A stretch of 64,000 bases of DNA from Martinezella lusitana. GTDB lineage: Bacteria; Pseudomonadota; Alphaproteobacteria; Rhizobiales; Rhizobiaceae. The position numbers and the translations under genes are program-made. The stretch lies in assembly GCF_014207095.1 (NCBI RefSeq), contig NZ_JACHBG010000003.1:62001-126000 (forward strand). The letters run 5' to 3'. Within the stretch, counting starts at the first letter, position 1. The number at the start of each line of letters is the position of its first letter. Below are positions 35,612 to 44,912 of the stretch, one piece after another. The notes beneath the pieces were generated by a model. That model was not told where the DNA came from. It did no database searches and saw only the letters and a list, made by a program, of their open reading frames with translations.

Positions 35612-36766
35612 TCACCTTTTCTCGGAACGCACACGCCGATCGTCGGCGCTGCGGTTCTGGACGGTATGGGCCGCCGCCAGCGGCCGAACTCGGCTGCCAG
35701 TCAGCAGATTGTAGAAGCTCGGCAGAGCGTTACGCGCCATGCCGTTGGTCAAGGGCAACAGCAGCAAAGCGAGAGCAGCCGCAAGAACGTAGAAAACCGG
35801 GTAGAGATCGCTGCCGCCGCGGTTCCACAGAACCCAAAGACAGAACAGCAGCGGATAGTGGGCGCAAAAGATCCAGAAACTCAATCCGCCGGTTGCTGCC
35901 AGACCCTGCCCGACGCGGCTGCGGATCAAGAGTGCCGACAGCGCCCAGAAGCCTGGAATCCCTACAAGCACCATCAGATTGCGGCAAACCTCGAGCCATA
36001 GCGGCAAGCCCGGGCCGGCCTTATAAGCAACGGTCGCCAGAAGCGCGGCAAGCGCGAGAAACACTGGCCCGATCAAGGCGGCATAGCGATCCATGATCGT
36101 CACGTCGATACGATGGAGGCTCAAATAGATACCGAAGCTGAAGCTGAACAGGATCGAATTCCGCAGAACGATACCGATAGATATCGGCCAGGCCGCAAGC
36201 AGCAGCAGAAAGCTTAGAGTCAGCAACGGCGCGCGACGGATAAGAAACGCCAGCAGAGGAGACAGCAATATGCAAACGAACAAATCTCGCAGGAAATAGA
36301 GCGGCAGATTGATCGGTGTGCCATCGATCGCAAACAGAAGGGTCGATAGTGTATGCGGGCTTGCTTCCGATAGATCCGGCAGAAACCCATCTCCTATTCC
36401 GTAATACTGAAGTGTCAGTGCGAATATAAAGAAGGCGCAGTTCCACAGGAAAAACGGCAGCATCACTGTCTTCGTCTTACGACGGATCGTCTTTCCATAC
36501 TCTATCGACGCCGATCCATTGCGAAACAATAGATAACCGGAAATAGCGCTCAAGCAAGGAACTCCAACTCGAAACAAACTCTCACGCAGAAACACCCTCA
36601 ACCAATCGAAAAGACCATAAGCTCCATCAAATGGGCTGCTATTCGTATCGAACGGTATGTGGACAAAGACGATGCCCGAGATTAGCACGATACGCATAAG
36701 GTTTATCCGCAGAGACACGTTTGCAGTCACGTTCACGATGTCTGTCACCCCTTCTTCGGGCCGCAT
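35612..36766 (-). CDS. exoH: Succinoglycan O-acyltransferase (succinyltransferase) ExoH
   Basis: Polytopic acyltransferase-3 family protein of 384 residues that adds succinyl groups to succinoglycan. N-terminal family motif NLMRIVLISGIVFVHIPFD with the catalytic His, then FRVGVPCLSAISGYLLFRNG and LYFLRDLFVCILLSPLLAFL. About ten helices. The start at 36766 is close behind AGGGGG; GTG codons at 36745 and downstream are alternatives, and S. meliloti ExoH is somewhat shorter. First gene of the minus-strand exoH-K-L-A-M-O-N-P operon. Succinylation governs cleavage by ExoK and symbiotic activity. Confidence 0.9.
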   Translation of the reverse strand: MRPEEGVTDIVNVTANVSLRINLMRIVLISGIVFVHIPFDTNSSPFDGAYGLFDWLRVFLRESLFRVGVPCLSAISGYLLFRNGSASIEYGKTIRRKTKTVMLPFFLWNCAFFIFALTLQYYGIGDGFLPDLSEASPHTLSTLLFAIDGTPINLPLYFLRDLFVCILLSPLLAFLIRRAPLLTLSFLLLLAAWPISIGIVLRNSILFSFSFGIYLSLHRIDVTIMDRYAALIGPVFLALAALLATVAYKAGPGLPLWLEVCRNLMVLVGIPGFWALSALLIRSRVGQGLAATGGLSFWIFCAHYPLLFCLWVLWNRGGSDLYPVFYVLAAALALLLLPLTNGMARNALPSFYNLLTGSRVRPLAAAHTVQNRSADDRRVRSEKR

Positions 36767-37449
36767 CCCCCTGGCAGCCGTTTCAATGAGAGCAGAGCAA
36801 AGCTCGCAGACGATAACCTAGGGCGCTCGTTGGAAAGGAAATACGGCATCGCAGCAAAAATCAGCGCAAAGCGACGTCGCGTGATGTCTCTGAGATGGTA
36901 TCCAGGCGCGCTTTGGAGGCGAAACAATCGATTTAGGATGGGAAAAACCCTTGTGAAGAAAGGTATTTAAGCAATCTTCATTATTTCAGAACCCTGCTCA
37001 GAGGGTTGTTTTCGGCGTGCATGATTTTTTTCCGAAAGGTGAAACTTTTTTTGCGGCGCAGCAGAACATGGGAAGCAAAGCATGACCAAAATGCGGCACC
37101 ACTACAATTCCTGTGGGAAGGTTGAGACGCGCTATTCTTCTCATGGATGCACATATCGACATCTTGCTGGTGCCGAAGCGTCCGAACGGCTCGCCCGCAA
37201 TAGATGGCGCGCGCAGGAGAGCAGCGCCAAATCCTTAAGACGTGACCGGCACGGAAGATCGATAAAGTTCGAGAAATCGTCATAGCCGACATTGCTACGT
37301 GTCGATTGAACGCTACCTGTTGGCGTCACGGCGGCGCCCGCAAGCGGATAAACAACGACGCATTGGCGGTCGGTGCAGCCGAAGAGCCGCGGTCACGTCT
37401 GCATGAGACGAGACCACAAGCCCCTGAATCGAAACCGTAAAGGTGGGAA
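36767..37449. other. 683-bp divergent region exoH/exoW where exoI-exoT would be expected
   Basis: No convincing coding region. It must contain promoters for the exoH operon (minus) and exoW-exoV (plus). In S. meliloti exoI and the flippase gene exoT lie between exoH and exoW; here they are absent. A minus-strand frame at 36745-36927 (TTG start) and one at 36981-37292 show no recognisable similarity or ribosome site. The part around 36960-37060 is AT-rich with T-tracts, suitable for promoter or regulator binding. Confidence 0.6.
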
Positions 37450-38409
37450 ATGGCGTCCATCACGATTGTTATTCCATTCTACCAGAAACAAACCGGCGTT
37501 CTGCAGCGTGCCTTGAGTTCGATTTCCCGGCAGACGTTTCAGGATTTCGATATTCTCATCGTTGACGATGAATCGCCGCTTCCGGCGGAAACCGAGCTGC
37601 AATCGTTGAGCAGCAAGGAGCGAAAGCACATACGGGTGATCCGCCAGGCCAATGCCGGCCCCGGGGGCGCCCGCAACACGGGCTTGAACAACGTGCCAGC
37701 CGAGAGCAGGTTCGTGGCGTTTCTCGACTCCGACGACGAATGGGCGCCGGAGCATCTGAGCAACGCCTTCGGAACGCTGACCCACTACAAGGCGGATTGC
37801 TATTGGGACTCCATCGATGGCGGGAAGGAATTCTACTATCACTTCAGCATCGCGGAACTCGGGAAATCGACCGATACGCTGCGATTGTCGGATAAGCCGT
37901 CTGTCGTCGAAATTCCGAATATTGCCAGCGTCATGCTGCAGGACTGGAGTTTCCTGCATATGTCCTGCATGGTGATCGGGCGTCCTCTCATCGAAAAGAT
38001 CCGTTTCGAGCCGACTTTGCGGCTGGCGGCAGAGGACGTGCTTTTCTTCTGCGATTGCATCCTGGCCGCCAAGCGGGTGCTGCTATGCGAGGACGCGGGC
38101 GCTCTGCGTGGGGAAGGCGTGAATATTTTTCACAGCATCGACAATGACTCGCCGCAATTCCTGCGCCAGCAGTTCAACACCTGGACGGCGCTTAACACTC
38201 TGGAACAGAGATTTTCGCGCCGGCCACAGGATGTTGCCGCTATCCGGCTCTACAAAAATCGCGCTCGCCGCCAGGCGCTCTGGAGCCAGGCACGGCAGGT
38301 AAAACGCCGGCAAATGCCGCAGTTCGCGCTGCTGGCCAAATGGGCGCTGCGCGATCCGGCAATTTTACAGAGCGCCATGCAGCTTGCCGTGGGCAAACTC
38401 GCGCCCTAG
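37450..38409 (+). CDS. exoW: Succinoglycan glycosyltransferase ExoW
   Basis: Family-2 glycosyltransferase of 319 residues: ITIVIPFYQKQTGVLQRALS, ILIVDDESPLPAETELQSLS, NAGPGGARNTGLNNVPAES, FLDSDDEWAPEHLSNAFGTL, which is the ExoW pattern, and LHMSCMVIGRPLIEKIRFEP. In S. meliloti ExoW adds the last beta-1,3-linked glucose, which later carries pyruvate. AAAGGTGGG precedes the ATG. It heads the exoW-exoV pair, 85 bp apart. Confidence 0.92.
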   Translation: MASITIVIPFYQKQTGVLQRALSSISRQTFQDFDILIVDDESPLPAETELQSLSSKERKHIRVIRQANAGPGGARNTGLNNVPAESRFVAFLDSDDEWAPEHLSNAFGTLTHYKADCYWDSIDGGKEFYYHFSIAELGKSTDTLRLSDKPSVVEIPNIASVMLQDWSFLHMSCMVIGRPLIEKIRFEPTLRLAAEDVLFFCDCILAAKRVLLCEDAGALRGEGVNIFHSIDNDSPQFLRQQFNTWTALNTLEQRFSRRPQDVAAIRLYKNRARRQALWSQARQVKRRQMPQFALLAKWALRDPAILQSAMQLAVGKLAP

Positions 38410-38494
38410 TTTTGCACCGCAGCATAACCTGCCCATGCCGCGACGATGAGCCATCGGCATGCCCGCTATCATTTGGATCAGCAAGGAGTCCTTC

Positions 38495-39439
38495 ATGAAG
38501 CCGTTCCACTGGGAATCCACCCATGGTAATTTCGGTGACGACCTCAATCTCTGGCTCTGGGATTTTCTACTCCCCGGCCTTCGCGACACCCATGAAGATA
38601 CCTTGCTGGTCGGCGTCGGCACCGTCCTCAACACGGAGATCTTGCCGGCCGAGGGCCGTAAACTGGTGATCGGCAGCGGCTTCGGCTATGGCTCGCTTCC
38701 CGACATCAGCGACCGGTCGCAATGGGATGTCCGCTGTGTACGCGGTCCGCTGACAGCGCAAAAGGCCGGCCTACCCACAGAAATGGGTATTGTCGACCCA
38801 GCCGTGCTTGTAACGGAGATGCCGGAGTTCCAGAACCTGCCGAAAACAGGAAAACGCACCTTCATACCGCATTGGGAGTCGGCCGCCGCCGGTCTTTGGC
38901 CGGAGATCTGCAAGACTGTGGGACTTTCCTATCTCGACCCTCGCGGTGAGGCGAAAGCGGTTATCCGCGAGCTTGCAACATCGGAGCTTGTCGTCGCGGA
39001 ATCGATGCATGGCGCAATCCTCGCCGATGCGTTCCGCGTGCCGTGGATTGCGGTTAGTTCGTCGCGCTCGATCAATAGCTTCAAGTGGAATGATTGGGCA
39101 CGTTCGCTCGGTGTGACCTACGCGCCGAAACACATCCCGGTCTCGACCCGCGCCGAAGCAATCGCCAAGGGCGCCAAGTTCTGGGGCGTCGGTTTCGAAC
39201 GCAACAAGCAGGCGGCAGCGGAGCTGGAAAAGCCGCGACAGGGGGAAACGGTTCTGCTCGCCGATCCCGAACAGACGCCTCTGCGGTCGATGGCCAAGCA
39301 GGCACTCGCCATGCCTTCTACGCTTGCTCTGTGGCAAGCCAGCAAAGCAAAGCCGCAGCTGAGCAAAGACGGAGCATTGGCGGCCTGCAAGGAACGCTTG
39401 ATGGAGGTGATCGCGGGCGTGCGCCGCGACTACCTCTAA
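38495..39439 (+). CDS. exoV: Succinoglycan pyruvyltransferase ExoV
   Basis: Adds the 4,6-pyruvate ketal to the terminal glucose, needed for polymerisation and export in S. meliloti. The 314-residue protein of the polysaccharide pyruvyltransferase family has STHGNFGDDLNLWLWDFLLP, TLLVGVGTVLNTEILP, VRCVRGPLTAQKAGL, DPAVLV, and ELVVAESMHGAILADAFRVP. The start MKPFHWES at 38495 follows AAGGAG with 6-nt spacing; the open frame starts 12 residues earlier. Convergent with exoU, 13 bp apart. Confidence 0.94.
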   Translation: MKPFHWESTHGNFGDDLNLWLWDFLLPGLRDTHEDTLLVGVGTVLNTEILPAEGRKLVIGSGFGYGSLPDISDRSQWDVRCVRGPLTAQKAGLPTEMGIVDPAVLVTEMPEFQNLPKTGKRTFIPHWESAAAGLWPEICKTVGLSYLDPRGEAKAVIRELATSELVVAESMHGAILADAFRVPWIAVSSSRSINSFKWNDWARSLGVTYAPKHIPVSTRAEAIAKGAKFWGVGFERNKQAAAELEKPRQGETVLLADPEQTPLRSMAKQALAMPSTLALWQASKAKPQLSKDGALAACKERLMEVIAGVRRDYL

Positions 39440-39452
39440 TTTCCTGCAGGAA

Positions 39453-40460
39453 TTAATCCGGAGCGGCCTGCAAAAGATAGCGCAGGCCGTTCGCCCCCGA
39501 ATGCGCGATCGGTGAGCCGCTCTTGCGGAAGCGCTCGGTTTTGTCGGCCAGGATTCCGCTGGCTATGGCGGAAACGGCAAAGGGATGGGCAAGCGCATAG
39601 CCGGCCGCGGCAACGAGGCCCGACTGAGATTTAATATCCAGAAAATGGCGCAGTTCGTATCGATCACGGATGTGTCGCTCATGGCGGCGGATCGCGGCAG
39701 CATCGCCGTGTGAGAGCCCCTCCTTTGCAAGGATCGATCGATCCGCTTCGTAGAGCCGTCTCAGATCTTCCGTTCTGTGCCGGCCGCTCAGCGAGTCACC
39801 GCGGACGACCGCGCCATAGCCGCAGCTGTGAATGATTTTATAGCGCGCCGACTTGGCGAGCGCACGGACATAGAGATCATAATCTTCTCCCAGGCGCAGC
39901 GCTTCATTGTATCGCAGCCCATGTGCATTCAGGAACGAACGGCGCATGAGCGGCTTCAGAAAGCCAATCTCGCCGCGGCGGACACCGCGCTTGGAGATGT
40001 TGCCCTCGACAAAGCCGGCAAGATCGAGAAACCTGGGCCTGGCGTCGAAATGGTCGAGCCTGTTGTGAGCCTCGGGCACGGTATCGGCATTGACGAAGGC
40101 GATGTTGTCGGCGACGAAATCCCAATCATCATCCGCGAGAAGCGACCTGAAACGACCGGGGAAGAAGAAATCGTCGGCGTCGAGAATACCAATCAACGGA
40201 GCGGCGGATATTTCGATCGCATGGTTGCGCGCAGCAGCGGGGCCGCGATTTCTCTCGAATGTCTGGATGTTCAGCCTGCCGCTACCGTCATCTGCCTGGG
40301 CCGCGACGGCTGCAGTGCCATCCGTCGAACCGTCGTCTATCACGACAACTTCGGCGACCTCCGGTTCCCGAAGGGCCGATGCGACGGCAAGCCCGATGGT
40401 ATCGCCGGCATTCTTCGCCGCAATGATTACGCAGACACTTTTCTCTGCACTGTCGGTCAC
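39453..40460 (-). CDS. exoU: Succinoglycan glycosyltransferase ExoU
   Basis: Family-2 glycosyltransferase of 335 residues: CVIIAAKNAGDTIGLAVASA, VVVIDDGSTDGTAAVAAQAD, RNRGPAAARNHAIEI, GILDADDFFFPGRFRSLL, and FVEGNISKRGVRRGEIGFLK with PLMRRSFLNAHGLRYNEALR, stretches diagnostic for ExoU, then RLGEDYDLYVRALAKSARYK. It adds the sixth sugar in S. meliloti. I choose the GTG at 40460, which has GGAGG with 5-nt spacing; ATG at 40502 is in frame but has no clear ribosome site. Follows exoX on the minus strand, 89 bp apart. Confidence 0.92.
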   Translation of the reverse strand: MTDSAEKSVCVIIAAKNAGDTIGLAVASALREPEVAEVVVIDDGSTDGTAAVAAQADDGSGRLNIQTFERNRGPAAARNHAIEISAAPLIGILDADDFFFPGRFRSLLADDDWDFVADNIAFVNADTVPEAHNRLDHFDARPRFLDLAGFVEGNISKRGVRRGEIGFLKPLMRRSFLNAHGLRYNEALRLGEDYDLYVRALAKSARYKIIHSCGYGAVVRGDSLSGRHRTEDLRRLYEADRSILAKEGLSHGDAAAIRRHERHIRDRYELRHFLDIKSQSGLVAAAGYALAHPFAVSAIASGILADKTERFRKSGSPIAHSGANGLRYLLQAAPD

Positions 40461-40549
40461 GTCAGCCTCCAATGGTTCTGCGGGAGACTTAGTACGTGGC
40501 ATTGATCCGACAACCTGTCGGTCTGCAAAAGATAGGATGGAATACGGTG

Positions 40550-40840
40550 TTACGGGTTGAACGGTTCGGAACGATTGAGATTGGACGCCGGTATGCCGGT
40601 GACTTTCGCGTCTTCGCCAACGGGCGCGGACGCCTTGTCTTCGCTCAACGACGAATCCCGCGCCTTGCGCTCTTTCCAGACAAGGTAGAGCACACCGATG
40701 AAGTAGCCAACCTGCAGGAGCACGGCGCAAATTGCCGTTTCGATCAGGGTCGTTGCGAGAGAGTTCGTCAGAAAGTAGGTCGCGATGGCAAATACGGCCA
40801 ACGTGCCAAGCATGCTTATGAAGACGCGCGGCGCATACAT
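40550..40840 (-). CDS. exoX: Exopolysaccharide production repressor ExoX
   Basis: A 96-residue inner-membrane protein with two helices, VFISMLGTLAVFAIATYFLT and TAICAVLLQVGYFIGVLYLV, then a basic KERKARD and a polar tail. In S. meliloti and R. leguminosarum (PsiA/ExoX-type) it lowers exopolysaccharide output post-translationally, in balance with the priming transferase ExoY. GAGGTAAC precedes ATG 40840; the frame extends 13 residues upstream without support. Divergent from exoY across an unusually long AT-rich region and probably cotranscribed with exoU. Confidence 0.88.
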   Translation of the reverse strand: MYAPRVFISMLGTLAVFAIATYFLTNSLATTLIETAICAVLLQVGYFIGVLYLVWKERKARDSSLSEDKASAPVGEDAKVTGIPASNLNRSEPFNP

Positions 40841-41571
40841 AATGTTACCTCGCCCGCTCGACCATTGGAAAAATAGCAATCAAGGTCTTTCCTCCCCTAT
40901 CAGACCTACAGATCAAATATATTTTATGATTCATTGAGATTCAACCAAGTCCCGATGATCCGTTACGAATTGGCACGATCCTAGCGCCGCGCTCGTTAAA
41001 ACTACGCATCGATAATAATTACAATTGAATTTGTTCGTTTTCCCGCACGCATTCATAGAGCGCCGTGCAACAGCCACACAATTCTATGGATACATATCGG
41101 CCTGTGTGACGGCGCAATTTTGGTCGCTATTCAATCAACTTTTATTACAAAGTGCGACTGTCGGGGCTTTCAGTATGTGCGCCGCAATATCTTGCTGCAA
41201 TGCAATATATCCAGATGGTAAGTCAAGTTCGCACACGCAAAATCCCAGAGGATGGCAAGGCTAGATAAGCCGTGGGTAATGAATAGCTTGCCCTTGGATA
41301 CCTATAAGATCCTCGAACGGCATCATTGGCAATGCGATTGAGCTATCGACTTTGTCTCTATACGCAGCCTGGCACAGTACAGCACTTATATAGAGAATTC
41401 CTGATTTAAACCGGCGCACCAACGATGCGGTATCAATATACCTTCATTCCATATCGCTACAAAAGTTAGGATCAAAAAGTCAAAATCGCCGCCTACACTC
41501 CCGCCATCGTAGCCCTAGTTACGCGTCCGAGAATTTCCGACCAATTCGCCAACATGAATGGAGTTTTCTCT
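40841..41571. promoter_or_regulatory. 731-bp AT-rich exoX/exoY divergent regulatory region
   Basis: No gene is supported: open frames such as 41025-41264 have cysteine-rich, low-complexity translations and no ribosome site. The region is clearly more AT-rich than its surroundings (for example CAAATATATTTTATGATTC near 40914 and ACTTATATAGAGAATTCC near 41385). It must hold promoters for exoX-exoU and exoY-F-Q-Z. In S. meliloti this interval is a target of MucR and other exo regulators; no specific site can be fixed by eye. Confidence 0.6.
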
Positions 41572-42252
41572 ATGAAGTCTGCGACGAGATCGGCCACATC
41601 GGCTTTTTTCAGCGCCGCGGAAAGTGATGTCTTTCCGCCCACTGGTGGAGTACTAAAGCGTGTTTTCGACGTCTCTGCCGCAATGACTGCCCTAGTTTTC
41701 ATCAGCCCCATCTTCTTGATGCTGATGATGCTGGTGAAGTTTTCCGATCGGGGGCCGGCCTTCTATGGCCATCGCCGCATCGGCCATAACGGCAAGAGCT
41801 TCCGTTGCCTGAAGTTCCGGACAATGGTCGTCAATGGCGACAAGGTCCTTCAGGCTCACCTGCACGCCAATCCCAAGGCAATGGAGGAATGGCGTGCCAC
41901 GCGCAAGCTGCAGAACGACCCGCGAGTGACCCTCGTCGGCGCCGTGCTGCGCAAACTCAGCCTCGACGAGCTGCCGCAGTTGATCAACATCATCCGCGGC
42001 GAGATGAGTATTGTCGGTCCACGCCCCGTCGTGGAAGACGAGCTCGAGCTCTACGAGACTGCGGCGATCTATTATCTGCAGTCCCGCCCGGGCCTGACCG
42101 GTCTTTGGCAGGTCAGCGGTCGTAATGACGTTTCTTATGAAAGCCGCGTTGCCTTCGATACGCACTACGTCAAGAACTGGTCGCTCAGCAGCGACATGAT
42201 GATCATCGCCAAAACAATCCCGGCCGTCTGCCTGTCTCGCGGCAGCTATTGA
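41572..42252 (+). CDS. exoY: Undecaprenyl-phosphate galactose phosphotransferase ExoY
   Basis: Primes succinoglycan synthesis by moving galactose-1-phosphate from UDP-galactose to undecaprenyl phosphate. It is 226 residues, as in S. meliloti. N-terminal membrane helix VFDVSAAMTALVFISPIFLM, then KFSDRGPAFYGHRRIGHNGK, FRCLKFRTMVVNGD, LRKLSLDELPQLINIIRGEM, SIVGPRPV and RPGLTGLWQVSGRND, the complete bacterial sugar transferase signature. ATG 41572 follows TGGAG; a second in-frame ATG at 41554 has no ribosome site. First gene of exoY-F-Q-Z. Confidence 0.96.
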   Translation: MKSATRSATSAFFSAAESDVFPPTGGVLKRVFDVSAAMTALVFISPIFLMLMMLVKFSDRGPAFYGHRRIGHNGKSFRCLKFRTMVVNGDKVLQAHLHANPKAMEEWRATRKLQNDPRVTLVGAVLRKLSLDELPQLINIIRGEMSIVGPRPVVEDELELYETAAIYYLQSRPGLTGLWQVSGRNDVSYESRVAFDTHYVKNWSLSSDMMIIAKTIPAVCLSRGSY

Positions 42253-42335
42253 TGACGACCAGCAGTGGCCGCAGGGCGCTTCCTGCGGTTTCCCACATCC
42301 GTGGGACTGCGATCCAATAACAGGGAAGATCCTGC

Positions 42336-43610
42336 ATGATTGAATTTCAGCCTTCCAAGAGGCTTGCTCGCGCATTTACCTCGGTCCGATATACGGCCCT
42401 CCTTGTCTTCGGCGCCTGCGCAATAACCGGCGCAGCCCATGCCGATAATCTTCCCGGATATCATCTGGGCGTCATGGACAAGCTGCATGTGCGCGTCGCT
42501 GAATGGCAGACTGCCGAGGGCACTGTCCGCGACTGGTCGGTGGTTTCGGGTGATTATACGGTTGGACCTTCCGGCTCGATTTCGATCCCCTTCATCGGCG
42601 ACATGCCCGCCATGGGCAAAACGACGGACGAAATCGCCGCGGCCATCGGCCTGGGCTTACAGAAGCAGTTTGGCCTGCGCGACAGGCCCTCGGCCTCCGT
42701 AGAGATGTCGCAGTTCCGCCCGATCTATCTTTCCGGTGAGATCCAGAACCCGGGAGAGTTTCCCTTTGTCCCGAACCTGACTGTGCTCAAGGCGGTAAGC
42801 CTCGGCGGCGGCATGCGCCGCGCCGATGCAGGCCAGCGCTTCGCACGTGACTTCATCAATGCCAAAGGCGACGCGGTCGTCTACATGGCGGAACGCGGGC
42901 GCCTGCTCATGCGCAAGGCTCGCCTGCTGGCCGAAGTGACGGGCAAGGATGACATCGAGACCCCAGCGGAACTCAAGCAGTTGCCGCAGGCAGCAAATCT
43001 CCTCGCAAGCGAGAAGGCATTGATGCAGACGCGCAGCCAGCGGATGAAGACGCAGCTGCAATCGCTGGAGGATCTGAAAACACTCCTGCAGAACGAAGTC
43101 GAGGCGCTGAGCAAGAAGAACGAGACGCAGAGCCGCCAGCTCGATCTTGCCAAGGCCGACCGCGACAAGGTCGAAAGCCTTGCCGAACGCGGGCTGGAGC
43201 TCGCCTCCCGTCGTATTTCCGCCGAACAGCGCGCATCCGACCTGGAAGCCACTCTTCTCGACACCGAGACGGCATCGCTGAAAGCCCAGCAGGATATCAA
43301 CAAGGCCAACCAGGACGAAATTACCTTGCGCAATGACTGGCAGGGCTCGTTGGCGCAGGATATGCAGGATACCGACAAGCAGCTGGAAACATTGCAGCTG
43401 AAGCTCTCCACCAGCCAGTCCCTCATGCAGGAAGCGGTCGCTCAATCCGCCGATGCAAGCAACCTGGACCCTAGCGGGCAGAACGTGAATGTCGTCTACA
43501 CGATCATTCGCGATGACAACGGTCAGACGAAAGAGTTTCAGGCCCAGGAAAATACGCAGGTTCTGCCCGGCGACCTTATCAAGGTCAGCACCGGCCTTGC
43601 CATGCGATAA
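42336..43610 (+). CDS. exoF: Polysaccharide export / outer-membrane auxiliary protein ExoF
   Basis: A 424-residue periplasmic protein of the polysaccharide biosynthesis/export (Wza-like) superfamily. Signal sequence in about the first 35 residues (TALLVFGACAITGAAHAD). The export domain has LHVRVAEWQ, YTVGPSGSISIPFIGDM, and the SLBB-like PIYLSGEIQNPGEFPFVPNL with TVLKAVSLGGGM. A long heptad-rich central coiled coil covers about 215-360. GGGAAGA precedes the ATG. Needed for early steps or export in S. meliloti. It lies 83 bp after exoY. Confidence 0.93.
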   Translation: MIEFQPSKRLARAFTSVRYTALLVFGACAITGAAHADNLPGYHLGVMDKLHVRVAEWQTAEGTVRDWSVVSGDYTVGPSGSISIPFIGDMPAMGKTTDEIAAAIGLGLQKQFGLRDRPSASVEMSQFRPIYLSGEIQNPGEFPFVPNLTVLKAVSLGGGMRRADAGQRFARDFINAKGDAVVYMAERGRLLMRKARLLAEVTGKDDIETPAELKQLPQAANLLASEKALMQTRSQRMKTQLQSLEDLKTLLQNEVEALSKKNETQSRQLDLAKADRDKVESLAERGLELASRRISAEQRASDLEATLLDTETASLKAQQDINKANQDEITLRNDWQGSLAQDMQDTDKQLETLQLKLSTSQSLMQEAVAQSADASNLDPSGQNVNVVYTIIRDDNGQTKEFQAQENTQVLPGDLIKVSTGLAMR

Positions 43611-43619
43611 GGAAAATCG

Positions 43620-44912
43620 ATGCGGATTGCCAAATCGGTCTTCGTACGTCCGGGCAGCAACGCCACCTATGGCATGGTGGCTGTTGCGCTGTCCTTTTTC
43701 GTCTTCGCCTATTCGTCCCGCTTCGGCCAGCCGTCCATTCTGCTCTACTACGCTCTATGGTTTCCGTTGGTCCTGATCGATTATCGCAGCGCGCTCGGCA
43801 GCTATCGGAAGCAGCTCTGGCTCTATGCCTTCGGCGTTTTGACGTGTCTGTCGATCTTCTGGTCGGCAGTACCCGCGGTCACTGCACGTGCATCGATCCA
43901 GTATATGACGCATATCTTCTGCGCCCTGGTCGCCGTTCGTACCCTCAATATCCGCACGCTGGCACGCGGCGCGATCGCCGGGACGGCGATCGTGCTCCTG
44001 TATTCAATCCTGTTCGGATATTATGCCTATGATCCCATTGATGGCACCTACAGCTTTGTCGGCGCTTTCGACTCCAAGAACCAGCTCGGCTTCTACGCCT
44101 CCCTCGGCATCTACTTCGCCTTTGCCGCCGTTTTCGTCCTGGGCGAACGGCGGATCTGGCTGATTGGCGGCGGTGTTGCCGGATTGTTGTCGGCCTACTG
44201 CCTGCTCGCCTCGCAATCGGCAACATCGGTCCTGACGACCGCCTTGATCGTCATGCTTTGCATCAGCCTGCGTGTCATTCTTTTTCTATCGCCGAAGCAG
44301 CGTAAGAGACTGTTTGCCGCAGTCGCCATTTCCGGCGTCATCCTTATCGTCGCCGGCGCCTATCTAGGCGCAGCCGATGTCGTTCTTGGCCTTTTTGGTA
44401 AGGATTCGACCCTTACGGGCCGCACCTATCTCTGGCAGCAGGGCATCGCTATCGCGCAACTCAATCCCTTTTTCGGCGTTGGTTACCAGGCCTATTGGGT
44501 TCAGGGCTTTTCCGAGCCGGAGCGGCTGTGGGAAGAATTCTATATCGGCTCTCGAGCAGGCTTCCACTTTCACAACACCTATATCGAGACGGCGGTTGAG
44601 ACCGGACTGGTCGGAGTGCTTTTGCTTGCATCGATCCTCGTGACTGCTGTCAGCGGTCACATTGGGCGCTTCCTCGGGGACAACAGGAATGACGAATCCT
44701 ACGTCCTCCTTGGGGTCGCAGCGCTGCTTCTTATCCGCTCCTTCGTCGAGATCGATATTCTGAACCCATATCACGTCGGCTCCTTCCTGTTCTATTTCAC
44801 CGCAGGAAAGCTGTCGATGCGGGCGCATGCGCCAAAGGCCGATCCTCGCATTGCCTACGACCGGATGGAATTCGCACCGCCAGCAAACTGGAAGCCGGAG
44901 GCCGGTCGATGA
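43620..44912 (+). CDS. exoQ: Succinoglycan polymerase ExoQ
   Basis: A 430-residue inner-membrane protein with 10-12 helices and the Wzy/O-antigen-ligase core: FVGAFDSKNQLGFYASLGIY, SQSATSVLTTALIV, GRTYLWQQGIAIAQLNPFFG and FHFHNTYIETAVETGLVGVL, where H-N-T-Y is the family motif in the large periplasmic loop. It links octasaccharide units into high-molecular-weight polymer. AAGGAAAA precedes the ATG. Starts 9 bp after exoF; the stop overlaps the exoZ start (ATGA). Confidence 0.95.
   Translation: MRIAKSVFVRPGSNATYGMVAVALSFFVFAYSSRFGQPSILLYYALWFPLVLIDYRSALGSYRKQLWLYAFGVLTCLSIFWSAVPAVTARASIQYMTHIFCALVAVRTLNIRTLARGAIAGTAIVLLYSILFGYYAYDPIDGTYSFVGAFDSKNQLGFYASLGIYFAFAAVFVLGERRIWLIGGGVAGLLSAYCLLASQSATSVLTTALIVMLCISLRVILFLSPKQRKRLFAAVAISGVILIVAGAYLGAADVVLGLFGKDSTLTGRTYLWQQGIAIAQLNPFFGVGYQAYWVQGFSEPERLWEEFYIGSRAGFHFHNTYIETAVETGLVGVLLLASILVTAVSGHIGRFLGDNRNDESYVLLGVAALLLIRSFVEIDILNPYHVGSFLFYFTAGKLSMRAHAPKADPRIAYDRMEFAPPANWKPEAGR

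Noticed and set aside
34564..36096. 510-residue open frame on the plus strand opposite exoL-exoK-exoH
   Set aside because: Spans three well-recognised genes on the other strand and has no recognisable motif.
36745..36927. 60-residue minus-strand frame before exoH
   Set aside because: TTG start, no ribosome site, overlaps the exoH start, and no similarity that I can recognise; at most a remnant.
41025..41264. 79-residue frame in the exoX-exoY gap
   Set aside because: Cysteine-rich, no ribosome site, AT-rich sequence in which such frames occur by chance.
41370..41384. Sigma-54-like promoter TGGCAC-n-AGCAC before exoY
   Set aside because: The spacing between the GG and GC elements is nine bases rather than ten, and the -12 TTGC is not present.
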